Position numbers and translations under genes: made by a program. This document shows, piece by piece, positions 31,987-41,983 of a stretch of DNA of 64,000 bases (position 1 is the first letter of the stretch; every line of letters begins with the position of its first letter). Origin of the DNA: ZC4RG29 sp036381475 (lineage in GTDB: Bacteria; Bacteroidota; Bacteroidia; Cytophagales; Cyclobacteriaceae); NCBI GenBank assembly GCA_036381475.1, contig DASVCT010000204.1, positions 18,040 through 82,039 on the forward strand. Direction: 5' to 3'. Below the pieces are notes generated by a model. That model worked only from the letters and a program-made list of their open reading frames with translations. It did not search any database and was not told the origin of the DNA.

Positions 31987-34080
31987 ATGGCAACTTTTTT
32001 TGAAACGTCAGTTGAATTCGTTAAAGGCGTCGGACCACAACGGGCAGCGCTTCTGAACAGGGAGCTTTCCATCTTCACCTATGGCGATCTTCTTCAACAC
32101 TACCCGTTCCGTTACGAAGATAGGACCCGCTTTTATTCCATCAGCGAGATTACGGACGAAATGCCCTATGTGCAGTTAAGAGGAACAATTCGACGCGTGG
32201 ACTTCGTCGGAACCGGAAGAAGTAGGAGAATGACGGCGGTCCTCGTTGACGGAACAGGTACGCTGGAGCTAGTCTGGTTCCAGGGCATCCGATGGATCGC
32301 GGAGCGAGTGAAGCCCGGCATCGACTATATCGTTTTCGGGAAACCCACCCGGTATGGGACGAAATGGACCATCGCACATCCGGAGCTCGAAGTCTTCGGA
32401 ACGGCGACGGAAGTCCACGGATCGTTTCATCCGATATACCCCTTGACAGAAAAGCTTCGGACGCGACATATCGACAGCAAATTTTTCTCGCGGCTGATGC
32501 GCGAGGTGCTGCGTCAGGCAGATGGCAAGATACGCGAAACGCTTCCCCGACGTTTGTGCGCCGACAAAGGTCTCATTTCCAGGAGCGAGGCGTTGCATGC
32601 GATACACTTTCCCCCCGATCTGGATACGCTGAACCGTGCGCAGCGGCGACTGAAATTCGAAGAACTGTTTTTCACACAGCTGCGGTTGATCAGGATGAAG
32701 CTTCTGAGAAAGGAAAAGTTTCCAGGGCATATCCTCTACAACACTTCACTGCTCACCGAATTCTACAACGACATACTGCCATTCCCGCTCACCGCCTCGC
32801 AGAAGCGCGTTATTCGCGAAATCTACGCCGACATGAAGTCGGGAAAACAAATGAACCGCTTGTTGCAGGGCGACGTCGGTAGTGGCAAGACCATCGTGGC
32901 CTTTATTTGCATGTTGATCGCGTGTGGCAGCCATGCGCAAAGTGTTCTGATGGCTCCGACCGAAATTCTTGCACAGCAACACTACCAAAACCTGTCGCGG
33001 TTTGCTTCCGCCATGGATATTCCCATTGCCCTCCTGACCGGCAGTACGCCAAAGCGAGTGCGTCAGCAATTGCACCAGCTGTTAATTGCAGGGTTTATAA
33101 AGATTCTGGTAGGAACCCATGCCCTCATCGAGGCCGAGGTTCAATTTGATCGCCTCGGTCTCGCGATCGTGGACGAACAACATCGCTTCGGCGTAGAACA
33201 ACGCTCGAGGCTATGGTCTAAAAGCGACAGCGTTTATCCCCATGTGCTTGTGATGAGTGCCACGCCAATCCCCCGCACGTTGGCTATGACGCTCTACGGC
33301 GATCTTGACGTATCGATAATCAACGAGCTACCAAAGGGCAGAAAACCCATCAAGACAGTGCATCGCGATGACTCGCACCGGCTGCAGGTCAATCAGTTTA
33401 TCCGCGATCAAATTACCTCGGGCCGCCAGGTGTATATCGTATATCCCCTGATCGAGGAATCGGAGAAGCTCGACCTGAAACACCTGATGGATGGTTATGA
33501 AAGCGTTCGCCGCGCTTTTCCCGATTATGCAATAAGTATCGTGCATGGAAAAATGAAACCGGATGCCCGGGCATTTGAAATGGACCGGTTCGTTCGGGGA
33601 GAAACAAAAATCATGGTAGCTACTACCGTGATTGAGGTCGGAGTGGATGTACCCAACGCCTCCGTGATGATCATAGAAAACGCTGAGCGGTTCGGACTCC
33701 TGCAACTTCATCAGCTACGCGGCAGAGTGGGGCGTGGTGCCGACCAGTCTTATTGCATCCTGATGACGAACTCCCGCCTGTCTGCTGAATCCCGCAAGCG
33801 AATCGATACCCTCGTTCGAACCAATAACGGGTTTGAGATTGCGGAAGCCGACCTGGCGCTTCGTGGCCCGGGCGACCTGATGGGCACACAACAAAGTGGA
33901 ATTCCCGATCTGCACATAGCCGACCTGGCACGTGATGGCGATTTGCTCCGGGAGGCACGCGAGGCTGCCATAGAGATACTGAATAAAGATCCGGAATTGC
34001 GACATGCCGAACACGAGGTGATTGCCACTCAACTCCGGAAGCATCCCAAATCTTCAATGAACTGGAGTCGCATTAGCTGA
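31987..34080 (+). CDS. recG: ATP-dependent DNA helicase RecG
   Basis: This 697-residue branch-migration helicase remodels stalled replication forks and Holliday junctions. The N-terminal wedge/OB domain (~10-190) begins VKGVGPQRAALLNRELSIFT. The helicase motifs are GDVGSGKT (K301), DEQH (396-399) and MSATPIPRTLAMT, with QLRGRVGRG near the C-terminus. Length matches the family. The frame opens with a GTG at 31978; ATG 31987 is the better start. No terminator is evident after the stop. Confidence 0.96.
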   Translation: MATFFETSVEFVKGVGPQRAALLNRELSIFTYGDLLQHYPFRYEDRTRFYSISEITDEMPYVQLRGTIRRVDFVGTGRSRRMTAVLVDGTGTLELVWFQGIRWIAERVKPGIDYIVFGKPTRYGTKWTIAHPELEVFGTATEVHGSFHPIYPLTEKLRTRHIDSKFFSRLMREVLRQADGKIRETLPRRLCADKGLISRSEALHAIHFPPDLDTLNRAQRRLKFEELFFTQLRLIRMKLLRKEKFPGHILYNTSLLTEFYNDILPFPLTASQKRVIREIYADMKSGKQMNRLLQGDVGSGKTIVAFICMLIACGSHAQSVLMAPTEILAQQHYQNLSRFASAMDIPIALLTGSTPKRVRQQLHQLLIAGFIKILVGTHALIEAEVQFDRLGLAIVDEQHRFGVEQRSRLWSKSDSVYPHVLVMSATPIPRTLAMTLYGDLDVSIINELPKGRKPIKTVHRDDSHRLQVNQFIRDQITSGRQVYIVYPLIEESEKLDLKHLMDGYESVRRAFPDYAISIVHGKMKPDARAFEMDRFVRGETKIMVATTVIEVGVDVPNASVMIIENAERFGLLQLHQLRGRVGRGADQSYCILMTNSRLSAESRKRIDTLVRTNNGFEIAEADLALRGPGDLMGTQQSGIPDLHIADLARDGDLLREAREAAIEILNKDPELRHAEHEVIATQLRKHPKSSMNWSRIS

Positions 34081-34160
34081 GACGGGACGCACGCCACCCT
34101 GCTGGCCCGCATTATCCTTTCAAACAGGGCATTTTCATTACATGCCTCCAGGTAGCATCA

Positions 34161-34192
34161 TTAGGTTTGACCGCGTTCAATGGTTACATTTG
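34161..34192 (+). promoter_or_regulatory. Promoter of the propeller sensor gene
   Basis: TACATTTG at 34185-34192 is a perfect -7 element. TTAG at 34161-34164 lies 20 bases upstream, and TTTG at 34166-34169 lies 15 bases upstream. The start codon at 34210 is close. Confidence 0.55.
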
Positions 34193-34209
34193 GTTGACGG
34201 CGTATTCCT

Positions 34210-36822
34210 ATGAGGAATTTTTTATACGTTCTCATCCTGGTTGCATCTTTTTGCCAGGCCCAGCCGGGGCACTATTTTCTGGCACACTTTGCCCCTTCAG
34301 ACAAGAAGATCGACCATACTGCCTTTGACATGGTTCAGGACGTCAACGGCTTTATGTACTTCGCAACCCGAGCTGGTATTCTTCAGTTTGATGGGACCAA
34401 CTGGAACCTGATTCCGGCTGGTGGAGCGGTCTATGCACTGGAGGCAGACGCTGACGGAACGCTATATTGGGGCGGGTCGGGTGGCTTTGGCGACCTGCGC
34501 CGTGGCGTCAACGGGGCGATGCAGGCCAGAATACATCCCGCAAGCAAGGACCGCGATTTCTTTAGCATAGCGGCGGGACCTGGCGAGATGTATTTCCTGG
34601 CTGACAATGCAGTGGCGATTCTCGAGGGAGATACTGTCAGAATGCTGGAGGCGCCTGAGGAGGCCGGCGCGTTCAATTCGATTGCAGAGGTCTACGGCGC
34701 GATTTTCATTAGCAGCGAGCACCTGGGGATTTTGAAACTTGAGGGGCACAACGGTTTCCTGCCGACGCATTTCGGGCCGACACAAATTCCTGACGTGATC
34801 TGCTCGTCGGCCGGCGCAGACGGGAGTCTTATAGTGACATCCGATGACAGGCTCGTTGTGAGCGATAAAAGTCTTCACACAAAACCCATCCTGAGGAGCG
34901 AGCAGGCGCTGCTCTCGGCCGGAAGTATCGTAGAAGCGCGATGGGTAAACGAGCATCTCATCGCGATCGCGACGCTCCGCGCCGGTGTCATTTTTGCCGA
35001 TCCGGCTTCCGGACAAATTACAGGCGTGTTGAACTACAACACAGGTCTTCCGGACAACGAGATATATGCACTTTATGTTGATCGCGGCGGCAACGTTTGG
35101 GTAGCGCATGATTATGGATTTACGCGCATTGCTCCCGCCATGCCCTTCCGGGATTACAGCAGTTACGAGGGTCTCGACGGAAACCTTTTGTGTGCTGAAA
35201 CTTTTAACGACGATGTCTACGTAGGCACATCGCTGGGCCTGTACCGGCTTACCCGCGAAGTCGTTTATGAAGAAATTACCTGGTACGAGCCAGTGGATGA
35301 CGGGCGATCGGATGCCTTGAACGACACACCCAAAGGCGGGCGAAGGGGGTTATTCGCCTTCCTGCGGCGGAAGGAAAAGAAATCACGGCTCGAGATGAAG
35401 CCGCGAACTGCGCGGATTGAAAAATCCGAACGCTTTGTTTACAAACCAGTGAATGGAATCACGGCGAAAGTTTCTGCATTGACGCAGGTCAATGATCGTC
35501 TGTTGGCTTCCGGTTTGGGTGGTGTATTCGAAGTGAATGGTGGCAACGCGCGTCAGGTTCTCAATGTCCCCGTACGCTTCTCCTTCGCCACGGGCGACGG
35601 GCACCTGGTCGTCTCGGCGTACGACAACAGCATGATTATTCTGACGCAAACCCGTAATGGTTGGAGACAAGTGGATGTGCTGGAGCGCATCGATGATTTT
35701 ATATCCCAGGTGTTTGAGCATGACGGGACACTGTGGTTGTGCGGGATCAACACGATATATGAGACATCGATCAACAACGACCGTTTTTCTACCCTTCGTG
35801 CCCTGCCTGTTGATAACAAAGACTTCTCCCGGACCATCGGCTTTGTGTGGCGCAACCGATCGGTATTTGTAAACCGCAGTGGCTTTTATTATTCGGACGA
35901 TCAACGCGGACGATTGGTGCGCATCGACAGTCTGCCCGCACCCTATGCGTATTTTGCTTCTTCCAATACGGTGTGGTATTCAGACGCCCATTCGTGGAAG
36001 ACGATTGGTGCGCGAACCGATCCGGGCATAAACGTACTCCGATTGCTCTATGACATACGCGCTGTAAGCGAGATCGAAAACAGCGAGGATCTTTGGGTTA
36101 TCAGCGGGAACGATGTATTGTACCGCGTGTCACCAAAAAAAGCACGCGGCTTTTCTCCTGTTTTTCCGCTGATGTTACACTCGGTGACGCAGGGTGGTCG
36201 CCGCTTTGATCCTTCCGGCGATATTGCCGTGGAGCAGGACGGTGGTCCGGTAATATTTCAGGTGGTGCGGCCTAACTATCTTGGATCGTCGTCGTCAGAG
36301 TATCGCTACATCATTTCGAATATCAGTGCAGGTTGGTCGGAGTGGTCGGCGATGAATGACCAGATCAACATACCCTATTTGCCTCCCGGCTCCTATACGC
36401 TGCAGGTGGAGTCGCGCGACATCTTGGGAGAAGTGCATGAAATGACTCCCGTGCGGTTTAGTGTGCGACCGCTATTCTGGAAGAGCACGTGGTTTTACGC
36501 CATGGAACTGACCGTGTTCGCACTGCTGGGCTGGTTGTCATTGAAGTTGAGTTTCAGGTATCGGCTGATCAGCCGGGTGCTGGCCCTGCTTACGATCATC
36601 CTTCTCATAGAATTTATCCAGACGCTCGCCGGCTATTCGTTTTCTACTTCGAGTCCCTTCGTGGCCTTTCTTATTCAGGTTGCCATAGCATTCCTCATCC
36701 TGCCAATAGAGTCCTATCTCCGGCGTGTCATGTTCCGCGACGACAAGAGAAGCAAGCTCCTTGCCGTCATCCATGATCTCGACCGCCGTGAAAAAGAGCG
36801 CCAGAAAAGTGCATCGGGCTGA
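34210..36822 (+). CDS. Two-component-type propeller / Y_Y_Y sensor without output domain
   Basis: This protein has 870 residues. A signal peptide (MRNFLYVLILVASFCQAQ) is followed by beta-propeller repeats like the ligand-binding domains of hybrid two-component sensors (MVQDVNGFMYFATRAGILQF; NEIYALYVDRGGNVWVAHD). A basic insert sits at ~375-405 (RRGLFAFLRRKEKKSR). A Y_Y_Y domain lies at ~675-755 (SEYRYIISNISAGWSEWS, YLPPGSYTLQVESRD). Three membrane segments follow at ~760-840, then a short basic tail. There is no histidine kinase, receiver or AraC domain, so the signal must pass to another protein. The PAS kinase at 37638 is a candidate partner, by nearness only. Confidence 0.82.
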   Translation: MRNFLYVLILVASFCQAQPGHYFLAHFAPSDKKIDHTAFDMVQDVNGFMYFATRAGILQFDGTNWNLIPAGGAVYALEADADGTLYWGGSGGFGDLRRGVNGAMQARIHPASKDRDFFSIAAGPGEMYFLADNAVAILEGDTVRMLEAPEEAGAFNSIAEVYGAIFISSEHLGILKLEGHNGFLPTHFGPTQIPDVICSSAGADGSLIVTSDDRLVVSDKSLHTKPILRSEQALLSAGSIVEARWVNEHLIAIATLRAGVIFADPASGQITGVLNYNTGLPDNEIYALYVDRGGNVWVAHDYGFTRIAPAMPFRDYSSYEGLDGNLLCAETFNDDVYVGTSLGLYRLTREVVYEEITWYEPVDDGRSDALNDTPKGGRRGLFAFLRRKEKKSRLEMKPRTARIEKSERFVYKPVNGITAKVSALTQVNDRLLASGLGGVFEVNGGNARQVLNVPVRFSFATGDGHLVVSAYDNSMIILTQTRNGWRQVDVLERIDDFISQVFEHDGTLWLCGINTIYETSINNDRFSTLRALPVDNKDFSRTIGFVWRNRSVFVNRSGFYYSDDQRGRLVRIDSLPAPYAYFASSNTVWYSDAHSWKTIGARTDPGINVLRLLYDIRAVSEIENSEDLWVISGNDVLYRVSPKKARGFSPVFPLMLHSVTQGGRRFDPSGDIAVEQDGGPVIFQVVRPNYLGSSSSEYRYIISNISAGWSEWSAMNDQINIPYLPPGSYTLQVESRDILGEVHEMTPVRFSVRPLFWKSTWFYAMELTVFALLGWLSLKLSFRYRLISRVLALLTIILLIEFIQTLAGYSFSTSSPFVAFLIQVAIAFLILPIESYLRRVMFRDDKRSKLLAVIHDLDRREKERQKSASG

Positions 36823-36872
36823 ATATGGTGAATGTGCTATCTTCACTGCACTGATCCCTAAAAACCCGGTAC

Positions 36873-37613
36873 ATGCAGTCGGCATTAAGGTACGGTTTGG
36901 TTCTGGCATTGTGCGGCTATGGATGCACCTTGTCAACCGAGCAGAGCAATAACGAGTATCTGCCTGATCCCGGCTTTGATCTGGCGCATTCGGATCCCGC
37001 CGCCGTGGAGCTTGCTGACAGCGTAATGTCTGCGCTCGGCGGAAGGAAAAGCTGGACCGAGGCGCGATACCTTACCTGGGACTATGACACGCTTCGCACG
37101 ATTGCCTGGGACAAACGCGACGGCCGCCTACGAATTGAATCCAGACCCGACAGTACTGTGTACCTGCTCAACCTGGTTACCGGCAAGGGAAAGGTCAGCG
37201 TTGGAGGCCGTGAGGTAACGGCGTCAGACGACCTTAGGGAAAAACTTCGCGCGGCCGACTCGCTCTGGAGGCACGATTCATTTTGGATAACGATAATATA
37301 CCAACTCAAAGGCGACGGCATTACCTTGCATTACCTTGGCGAAGCGCGGACCGACACGGCGCGATACAATCTGCTGAGAGTTGCGCTCGAGCCAGACACC
37401 GAGGCCCCCGTTGAGGAGTTCCTGGCGTACGTCGATTTGAGAGATAATGGTATCAGGTTCTGTACTGATTTACGAAATTCAACCCGCGAACTGGTTTGGT
37501 ACGGATCCGGGTATCAGCAACAGGGAGACCTCAGGCTGCCCTCACAGGCAGGCGCCGCACATAATATCCGTGTGCACCGTACTTTGCCGGACAAAACGTT
37601 CAATGCGTTCTGA
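36873..37613 (+). CDS. Lipoprotein of unknown function (DUF6503-like)
   Basis: This 246-residue protein has a signal with lipobox ending CGYGC (Cys ~18). The mature part begins with an acidic linker and a domain with LADSVMSALGGRKSWTEAR and YLTWDYDTLRT. This resembles small periplasmic lipoproteins with a LolA-like or DUF6503-like fold (a curved beta sheet that can hold lipid). The resemblance is weak, and the name is only suggestive. It lies between the propeller sensor and the PAS kinase, all on the plus strand, with spacers of 50 and 24 bases. Confidence 0.65.
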   Translation: MQSALRYGLVLALCGYGCTLSTEQSNNEYLPDPGFDLAHSDPAAVELADSVMSALGGRKSWTEARYLTWDYDTLRTIAWDKRDGRLRIESRPDSTVYLLNLVTGKGKVSVGGREVTASDDLREKLRAADSLWRHDSFWITIIYQLKGDGITLHYLGEARTDTARYNLLRVALEPDTEAPVEEFLAYVDLRDNGIRFCTDLRNSTRELVWYGSGYQQQGDLRLPSQAGAAHNIRVHRTLPDKTFNAF

Positions 37614-37637
37614 AGCATTCAGAACCTATTCCAAAAA

Positions 37638-39449
37638 ATGACCGCGGAACATCCCCAACGTAACGACCGGTCTGAATACGAGGCTATCATCGTTTTCAGC
37701 CGGACTGGCAAGGTCGTATCTGCAAACCCTGTTGCCCGCAGGATAACAGGCTATGGTAGCCGGTTGGCCGGGCAATCGCTTTCTGCCTTGGTTCACCCCG
37801 ACGACCGGAGACGGTTCAATCAAGCTGTGAAACCCGTACGCGCCGGCGAAAAGCGTCGGTGTGAGTTGACATTTAACCTGCACGACAGCAAGGGCAAGCG
37901 GGTGGGCGTACGTGCCGTAGTAAGCCAGCAGGGCAAGGAATTTCGACTGAATTTTGTTGTACTCCCATCTTCAGAGCGGACTGCTGCGAACGCACTCGGG
38001 CAACTGGTCGACGACCACGGGCTGGCCGCGTTCAGCATGACGGAGGATGGACGGATCGACTATGCAAGTCGTTCCTTTCTAAGCCTCTCTGGCTATTCCT
38101 CTGTAAAAAGCCTGCCCGCCCTCACCGGATTGATTGCTTCCACTAAAGCATACCAGACTTTCATGCGCAAGTTGAGGGAGGAAGGCCAGTTAACCGGCGA
38201 GTCCGCCTCGCTGATCACCCGAAAAGGCGAAGAGATCGCCGTAAAGCTGTCGCTGGTCGGGAATCCCGCAGGCGATCCCTCCCGGCGTTACTACGGCACC
38301 CTTAGCGCCGGTCACGAGGGCGTCAGGTATGAATCCCTCGTCGCCAAAGTGCTGGATAGCGCTAAGGACCAAATTCTGGCACTCGATGCCGAGAAGCGAT
38401 ACATCGTCTTCAACCAGGCGCACGCAAACCTCATGCGCACGTTGACGGGCAGGGATATACGAGTGGGCGATAAGTTGCTGGAATCCATACCGCGTGAACT
38501 AATTCCATTAGCGCGAAAGGAGTTGAAAAGAGCGTTTGCTTCCGATCGGTATCACGCTGAGATCGCCTTGCCGAACAAGATGATCCTCAGGACATCTTCC
38601 TACGTTATTCGGGACGACAGAGACCGCATCAGTGGCATTGCGATTTTTGCGGAAGACATCTCCGAAAGAAAAAAAACAGAGCTTAAGCTAAAGGCACTGA
38701 ACGAGGAGTTGACCTTTCAAAACTGGCAACTGGCTGCCCGCGAAGAGGAACTTCGTATGGCCATGGACCAGCTGTCGGAACGTAACTTCGAGTTGGATCA
38801 GCTGATGTACAAAACGTCGCACGACCTTCGTTCACCTCTTAGTTCGATCCTGGGGCTTGTCAACCTGGCCAACCTTGATCCGAATCCCGCGAACCTTGGG
38901 CAATACTTGAAGAAGATTGAAGGGCGCATCAAAAAGCTGGACGAATTTATCAGCTCGATGGTTAACTATGCCCGGGTCAATCGCGGTGAAATAACTGTAG
39001 GCGAACTTGATCTGGAACGCATGGTTAAAGCTGCCATTCACGAGCTGGAGTATCTGGACAACTTCCAGGCTGTGAAAACGTCCGTGGTGGTAAACAACGG
39101 ACATGTACCTTTTCGGAACGATCACTTTCTGATGAATATCATCGTCGGCAATGTGATCTCAAACGCTTACAAATACTACAACCCGGAAGTCGACAGTTAC
39201 CTGCGAATCACCATCGACATCCGGGACACCCAGGCGACCCTCGAGTTCGCAGATAACGGTATCGGTATCCGAAAGGAACATCAGGACAAGATCTTTGACA
39301 TGTTTTATCGTGCGACCGACAGGTCGCAGGGTTCGGGCCTGGGCATGTACATCGTCAGACAGGCCATTGAAAAGGTTGAGGGCACGATCAGTGTGAAGAG
39401 CGTGTACGGCTCAGGAACGTCCATACGGATAACCGTACCTAATCTGTGA
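37638..39449 (+). CDS. PAS-domain sensor histidine kinase
   Basis: This 603-residue cytoplasmic kinase has no membrane segment. Three PAS-like modules are visible: ~14-115 (IIVFSRTGKVVSANPVARRI), ~130-225 (AFSMTEDGRIDYASRSFLSL) and ~235-350 (QILALDAEKRYIVFNQAH). A coiled coil follows, then HisKA with phospho-acceptor H395 in TSHDLRSPLSS. The ATPase boxes are N (NVISNAYKYYN), G1 (DNGIGI) and G2 (GSGLGMYIV). No response regulator gene lies nearby. Its 3' end overlaps that of the convergent kinase gene by 11 bases. Confidence 0.92.
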   Translation: MTAEHPQRNDRSEYEAIIVFSRTGKVVSANPVARRITGYGSRLAGQSLSALVHPDDRRRFNQAVKPVRAGEKRRCELTFNLHDSKGKRVGVRAVVSQQGKEFRLNFVVLPSSERTAANALGQLVDDHGLAAFSMTEDGRIDYASRSFLSLSGYSSVKSLPALTGLIASTKAYQTFMRKLREEGQLTGESASLITRKGEEIAVKLSLVGNPAGDPSRRYYGTLSAGHEGVRYESLVAKVLDSAKDQILALDAEKRYIVFNQAHANLMRTLTGRDIRVGDKLLESIPRELIPLARKELKRAFASDRYHAEIALPNKMILRTSSYVIRDDRDRISGIAIFAEDISERKKTELKLKALNEELTFQNWQLAAREEELRMAMDQLSERNFELDQLMYKTSHDLRSPLSSILGLVNLANLDPNPANLGQYLKKIEGRIKKLDEFISSMVNYARVNRGEITVGELDLERMVKAAIHELEYLDNFQAVKTSVVVNNGHVPFRNDHFLMNIIVGNVISNAYKYYNPEVDSYLRITIDIRDTQATLEFADNGIGIRKEHQDKIFDMFYRATDRSQGSGLGMYIVRQAIEKVEGTISVKSVYGSGTSIRITVPNL

Positions 39450-41280
39450 CGAGATCCCTTTTCAATCGTACAAAGAAGGCGGCGCCCTTGCCGGGTTCGG
39501 ACTCACACCAGACTTCGCCTCTCATCATGTCGGTATAGCGCTTTACAATGGAAAGGCCGAGGCCCGTCGAATGCTCGTTGCCCGTAGGCTGCGCGCTTAG
39601 ACGCTGAAATTTCCGGAAAAGCTTTTGCTTGTCGGAGTCTGTAAAGCCCGGGCCGTGGTCGCGGACGCACAACTGGACATATCCGCTTTCGGAGCTCAGA
39701 CTTACGTTCACCGTTTTTCCCGACGGTGAAAACTTGATCGCATTCGAGATCAGGTTCTCCACAATCTGTGTAAGGTAAAGGGCGTCAGTCTTGACAATGA
39801 GCGGGTCGTCGCTGATCCCGTAGGTGAGGCTGATGCTTTTTCGCGCGGCCTCTTTTTCGAACCCGGTGACAATACGTTTCACCTGGTTGGCCACGTCGAC
39901 GGGTTCTGATTTCAGATTGACCCGGCTCGATTCGATCGCGTCGATGTCAAGAATCTTGCTGATCATTTGGTTAAGCCGCGAGGCCGCATCCTTTATCTTA
40001 TCGAGAAGGTCGATCTGTGTGCCCGTGAGATTCTCGTCTTCCATCTGGATCAGGTGCGCGAGCCCGTCGATGTGTCCAATGGGAGTTCGCAGGTCGTGTG
40101 CAAGCACTTTGATGAGGTGATTCTTTTCCTCGTTCAAATCCATGAGCTTCTGATTGCGTTTTTCGAGCTCTGTTTTTCTCGACTCGATATCCAGCCGTTG
40201 TGATTCGATTTGTCGCTTTTGTTCTACCAGGATCATCGCGGTCTTCGTCCGGATGCGATACATCTGGTATATCACGACGAGGAAGATGAGAAAGATTACG
40301 ATGGCAAGGATGAGGAAGTTTCTGACGCTGGTCTCCCGGCGAATGAGCTCCGACTTTCCGAGGAGGTCGCGGTTCTGAATCTCTTTCTCCTTGGTCAGAA
40401 GAAGCACTTCACGATTGCCACTGTGAAGGTACAGGCTCTCTAGAAAGCGGTATACGTCGGTGTCGATGTAACGACTCGTGATGGCCTCGATGTCTTCCTT
40501 GAATGCGCTGCTGAGAAAATATTCTTCTATCGGTGTCTGCCAGTCGCTGTTCTTCGGGTAGATAAAGGAATAGCCCTCCCGTTTGATGGGAAACACGTTT
40601 TGCCTTTTTACCCTCACGGAGGCATTGCGGGAAAATTCGGCGAGATAAATGGGAAGGTCAATAAATCCAAAAGCGCCTTTTTGCTTTTCTATTGTGCGCA
40701 GAATGTTTTCACTGCTTGGAATGTACTCCACCTTGAAGTCGAGCTTTCGTTGGTCGCGGATGAGCTGCAGATCGTGCTCGTAGGTGGTGCCTTCAATCGT
40801 GACCGCTTTGAGATTTCTGAAAGCAGCATCGAATTCGGGCGCGGTTCTGACAATCGGTACATCATAGCTTGATATCAGCACCGAGATGTCTGACATATAG
40901 GGTGGAGTAAAAGCCACCTCGCGCTGTCGTTCCGGCGTAATGGAGAAAACGGATGCCCCGAATGTCCCATTCACGCCGTTGTCGCGGACGATCCGGTATG
41001 TGTCGACGAAGCTCTGACATTTGATCCAGTGCAGTGTCAGGTCGATCTTGTATGCTTTGCTGAGGTAGTCTTTGAAACTTTCCATGATCTCTACCTCGAT
41101 GCCCTGCATATTGCCGTCGCGGTCCTGGTAAATAAAGGGTCTCGAGGTATACCAATAGATCGTAATGTCTCCCCGGCCGGTACGATATACTTCCTCCCAC
41201 GGATCCGCGTGCGGAAGCGTCTGGCCAAGGGCAGTTTGCGCCAGCAGCAGGAGAACCACAAAAATGATCCGAGGTTTCAT
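39439..41280 (-). CDS. Histidine kinase with periplasmic substrate-binding sensor domain
   Basis: This 613-residue protein has a signal peptide (MKPRIIFVVLLLLAQTALG) followed by a solute-binding-protein-3-like domain (~25-285): YWYTSRPFIYQDRDGNMQGI, then AFTPPYMSDISVLISS. Such domains bind amino acids or small organic ligands. A membrane segment (~325-345, FLILAIVIFLIFLVVIY), a coiled coil and a HisKA domain with H395 in LAHDLRTPIGH follow. The ATPase boxes are NLISNAIKFS, DHGPGF and GLGLSIVKRY. The frame is open to 41301; ATG 41280 begins the signal. No response regulator is adjacent. The 3' end overlaps the convergent PAS kinase by 11 bases. Confidence 0.92.
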   Translation of the reverse strand: MKPRIIFVVLLLLAQTALGQTLPHADPWEEVYRTGRGDITIYWYTSRPFIYQDRDGNMQGIEVEIMESFKDYLSKAYKIDLTLHWIKCQSFVDTYRIVRDNGVNGTFGASVFSITPERQREVAFTPPYMSDISVLISSYDVPIVRTAPEFDAAFRNLKAVTIEGTTYEHDLQLIRDQRKLDFKVEYIPSSENILRTIEKQKGAFGFIDLPIYLAEFSRNASVRVKRQNVFPIKREGYSFIYPKNSDWQTPIEEYFLSSAFKEDIEAITSRYIDTDVYRFLESLYLHSGNREVLLLTKEKEIQNRDLLGKSELIRRETSVRNFLILAIVIFLIFLVVIYQMYRIRTKTAMILVEQKRQIESQRLDIESRKTELEKRNQKLMDLNEEKNHLIKVLAHDLRTPIGHIDGLAHLIQMEDENLTGTQIDLLDKIKDAASRLNQMISKILDIDAIESSRVNLKSEPVDVANQVKRIVTGFEKEAARKSISLTYGISDDPLIVKTDALYLTQIVENLISNAIKFSPSGKTVNVSLSSESGYVQLCVRDHGPGFTDSDKQKLFRKFQRLSAQPTGNEHSTGLGLSIVKRYTDMMRGEVWCESEPGKGAAFFVRLKRDLVTD

Positions 41281-41464
41281 CGTAAACCCACTGAAAACCA
41301 AATATTTAAAGGGGGTGGTCCGTCAGGGTTTGCTCTCAGCCTTTAATGCCGCCAACGCTCAAAAAGAAACCGCAAGACTCACAGGATGATTGCGGCGGTG
41401 AATTTCGAACCTTTCTGCTAAAAAAACCTTCATATTTGGACTGGAATATGACACGGCGCAGATT

Positions 41465-41983
41465 ATGCAAAACACTGACCTAATTATCCCCGACTTCTAC
41501 TGGCGTTACGTAGAGCCCATATACGAAATGCCCCTTTTTTCGGCCCTGGAAGACTCGGAAAAGCGTTTTGATGACACGATTCAGGGGTTTACGGAGGAAC
41601 AAGGCCTTTACCGTTATCAACCAGAAAAATGGACCATCAAAGAGGTTGTCGCCCACGTTCTGGACACCGAGCGGATCATGGCTTACCGCGCGTTGCGGTT
41701 CGCCCGCAACGACCAGACACCACTGGCCGGGTTTGAGGAGAAAGAATACGCACCTGAGGCAAATGCTAACGGGCGGGATTTCGCCAGCTTCCGCAATGAA
41801 TTCAAGAACCTGAGGCGCTCTACCGTCGACCTGTTCCGGAGTTTCACTGAAGAGATGATGAACCGAACCGGCACAGCCAACAGCAACACGCTTTCAGTTC
41901 AGGCGCTGGGTTATATTATCGCCGGACATATGGTGCACCACTGCAACATTCTTATTGAACGCTACCGCCCCGGCTTACAATGA
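41465..41983 (+). CDS. DinB-fold metal-binding protein
   Basis: This 172-residue four-helix protein of the DinB/YfiT class has its predicted metal-site histidines in VVAHVLDTER (~residue 63) and GHMVHHCNIL (~157 and 161). Relatives act as thiol-dependent transferases or damage-induced proteins of unclear function. A near-match -7 element, CATATTTG, lies at 41431-41438. Its stop overlaps the next start in ATGA, so it is co-translated with the carboxypeptidase gene. The link between the two activities is not obvious. Confidence 0.87.
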   Translation: MQNTDLIIPDFYWRYVEPIYEMPLFSALEDSEKRFDDTIQGFTEEQGLYRYQPEKWTIKEVVAHVLDTERIMAYRALRFARNDQTPLAGFEEKEYAPEANANGRDFASFRNEFKNLRRSTVDLFRSFTEEMMNRTGTANSNTLSVQALGYIIAGHMVHHCNILIERYRPGLQ

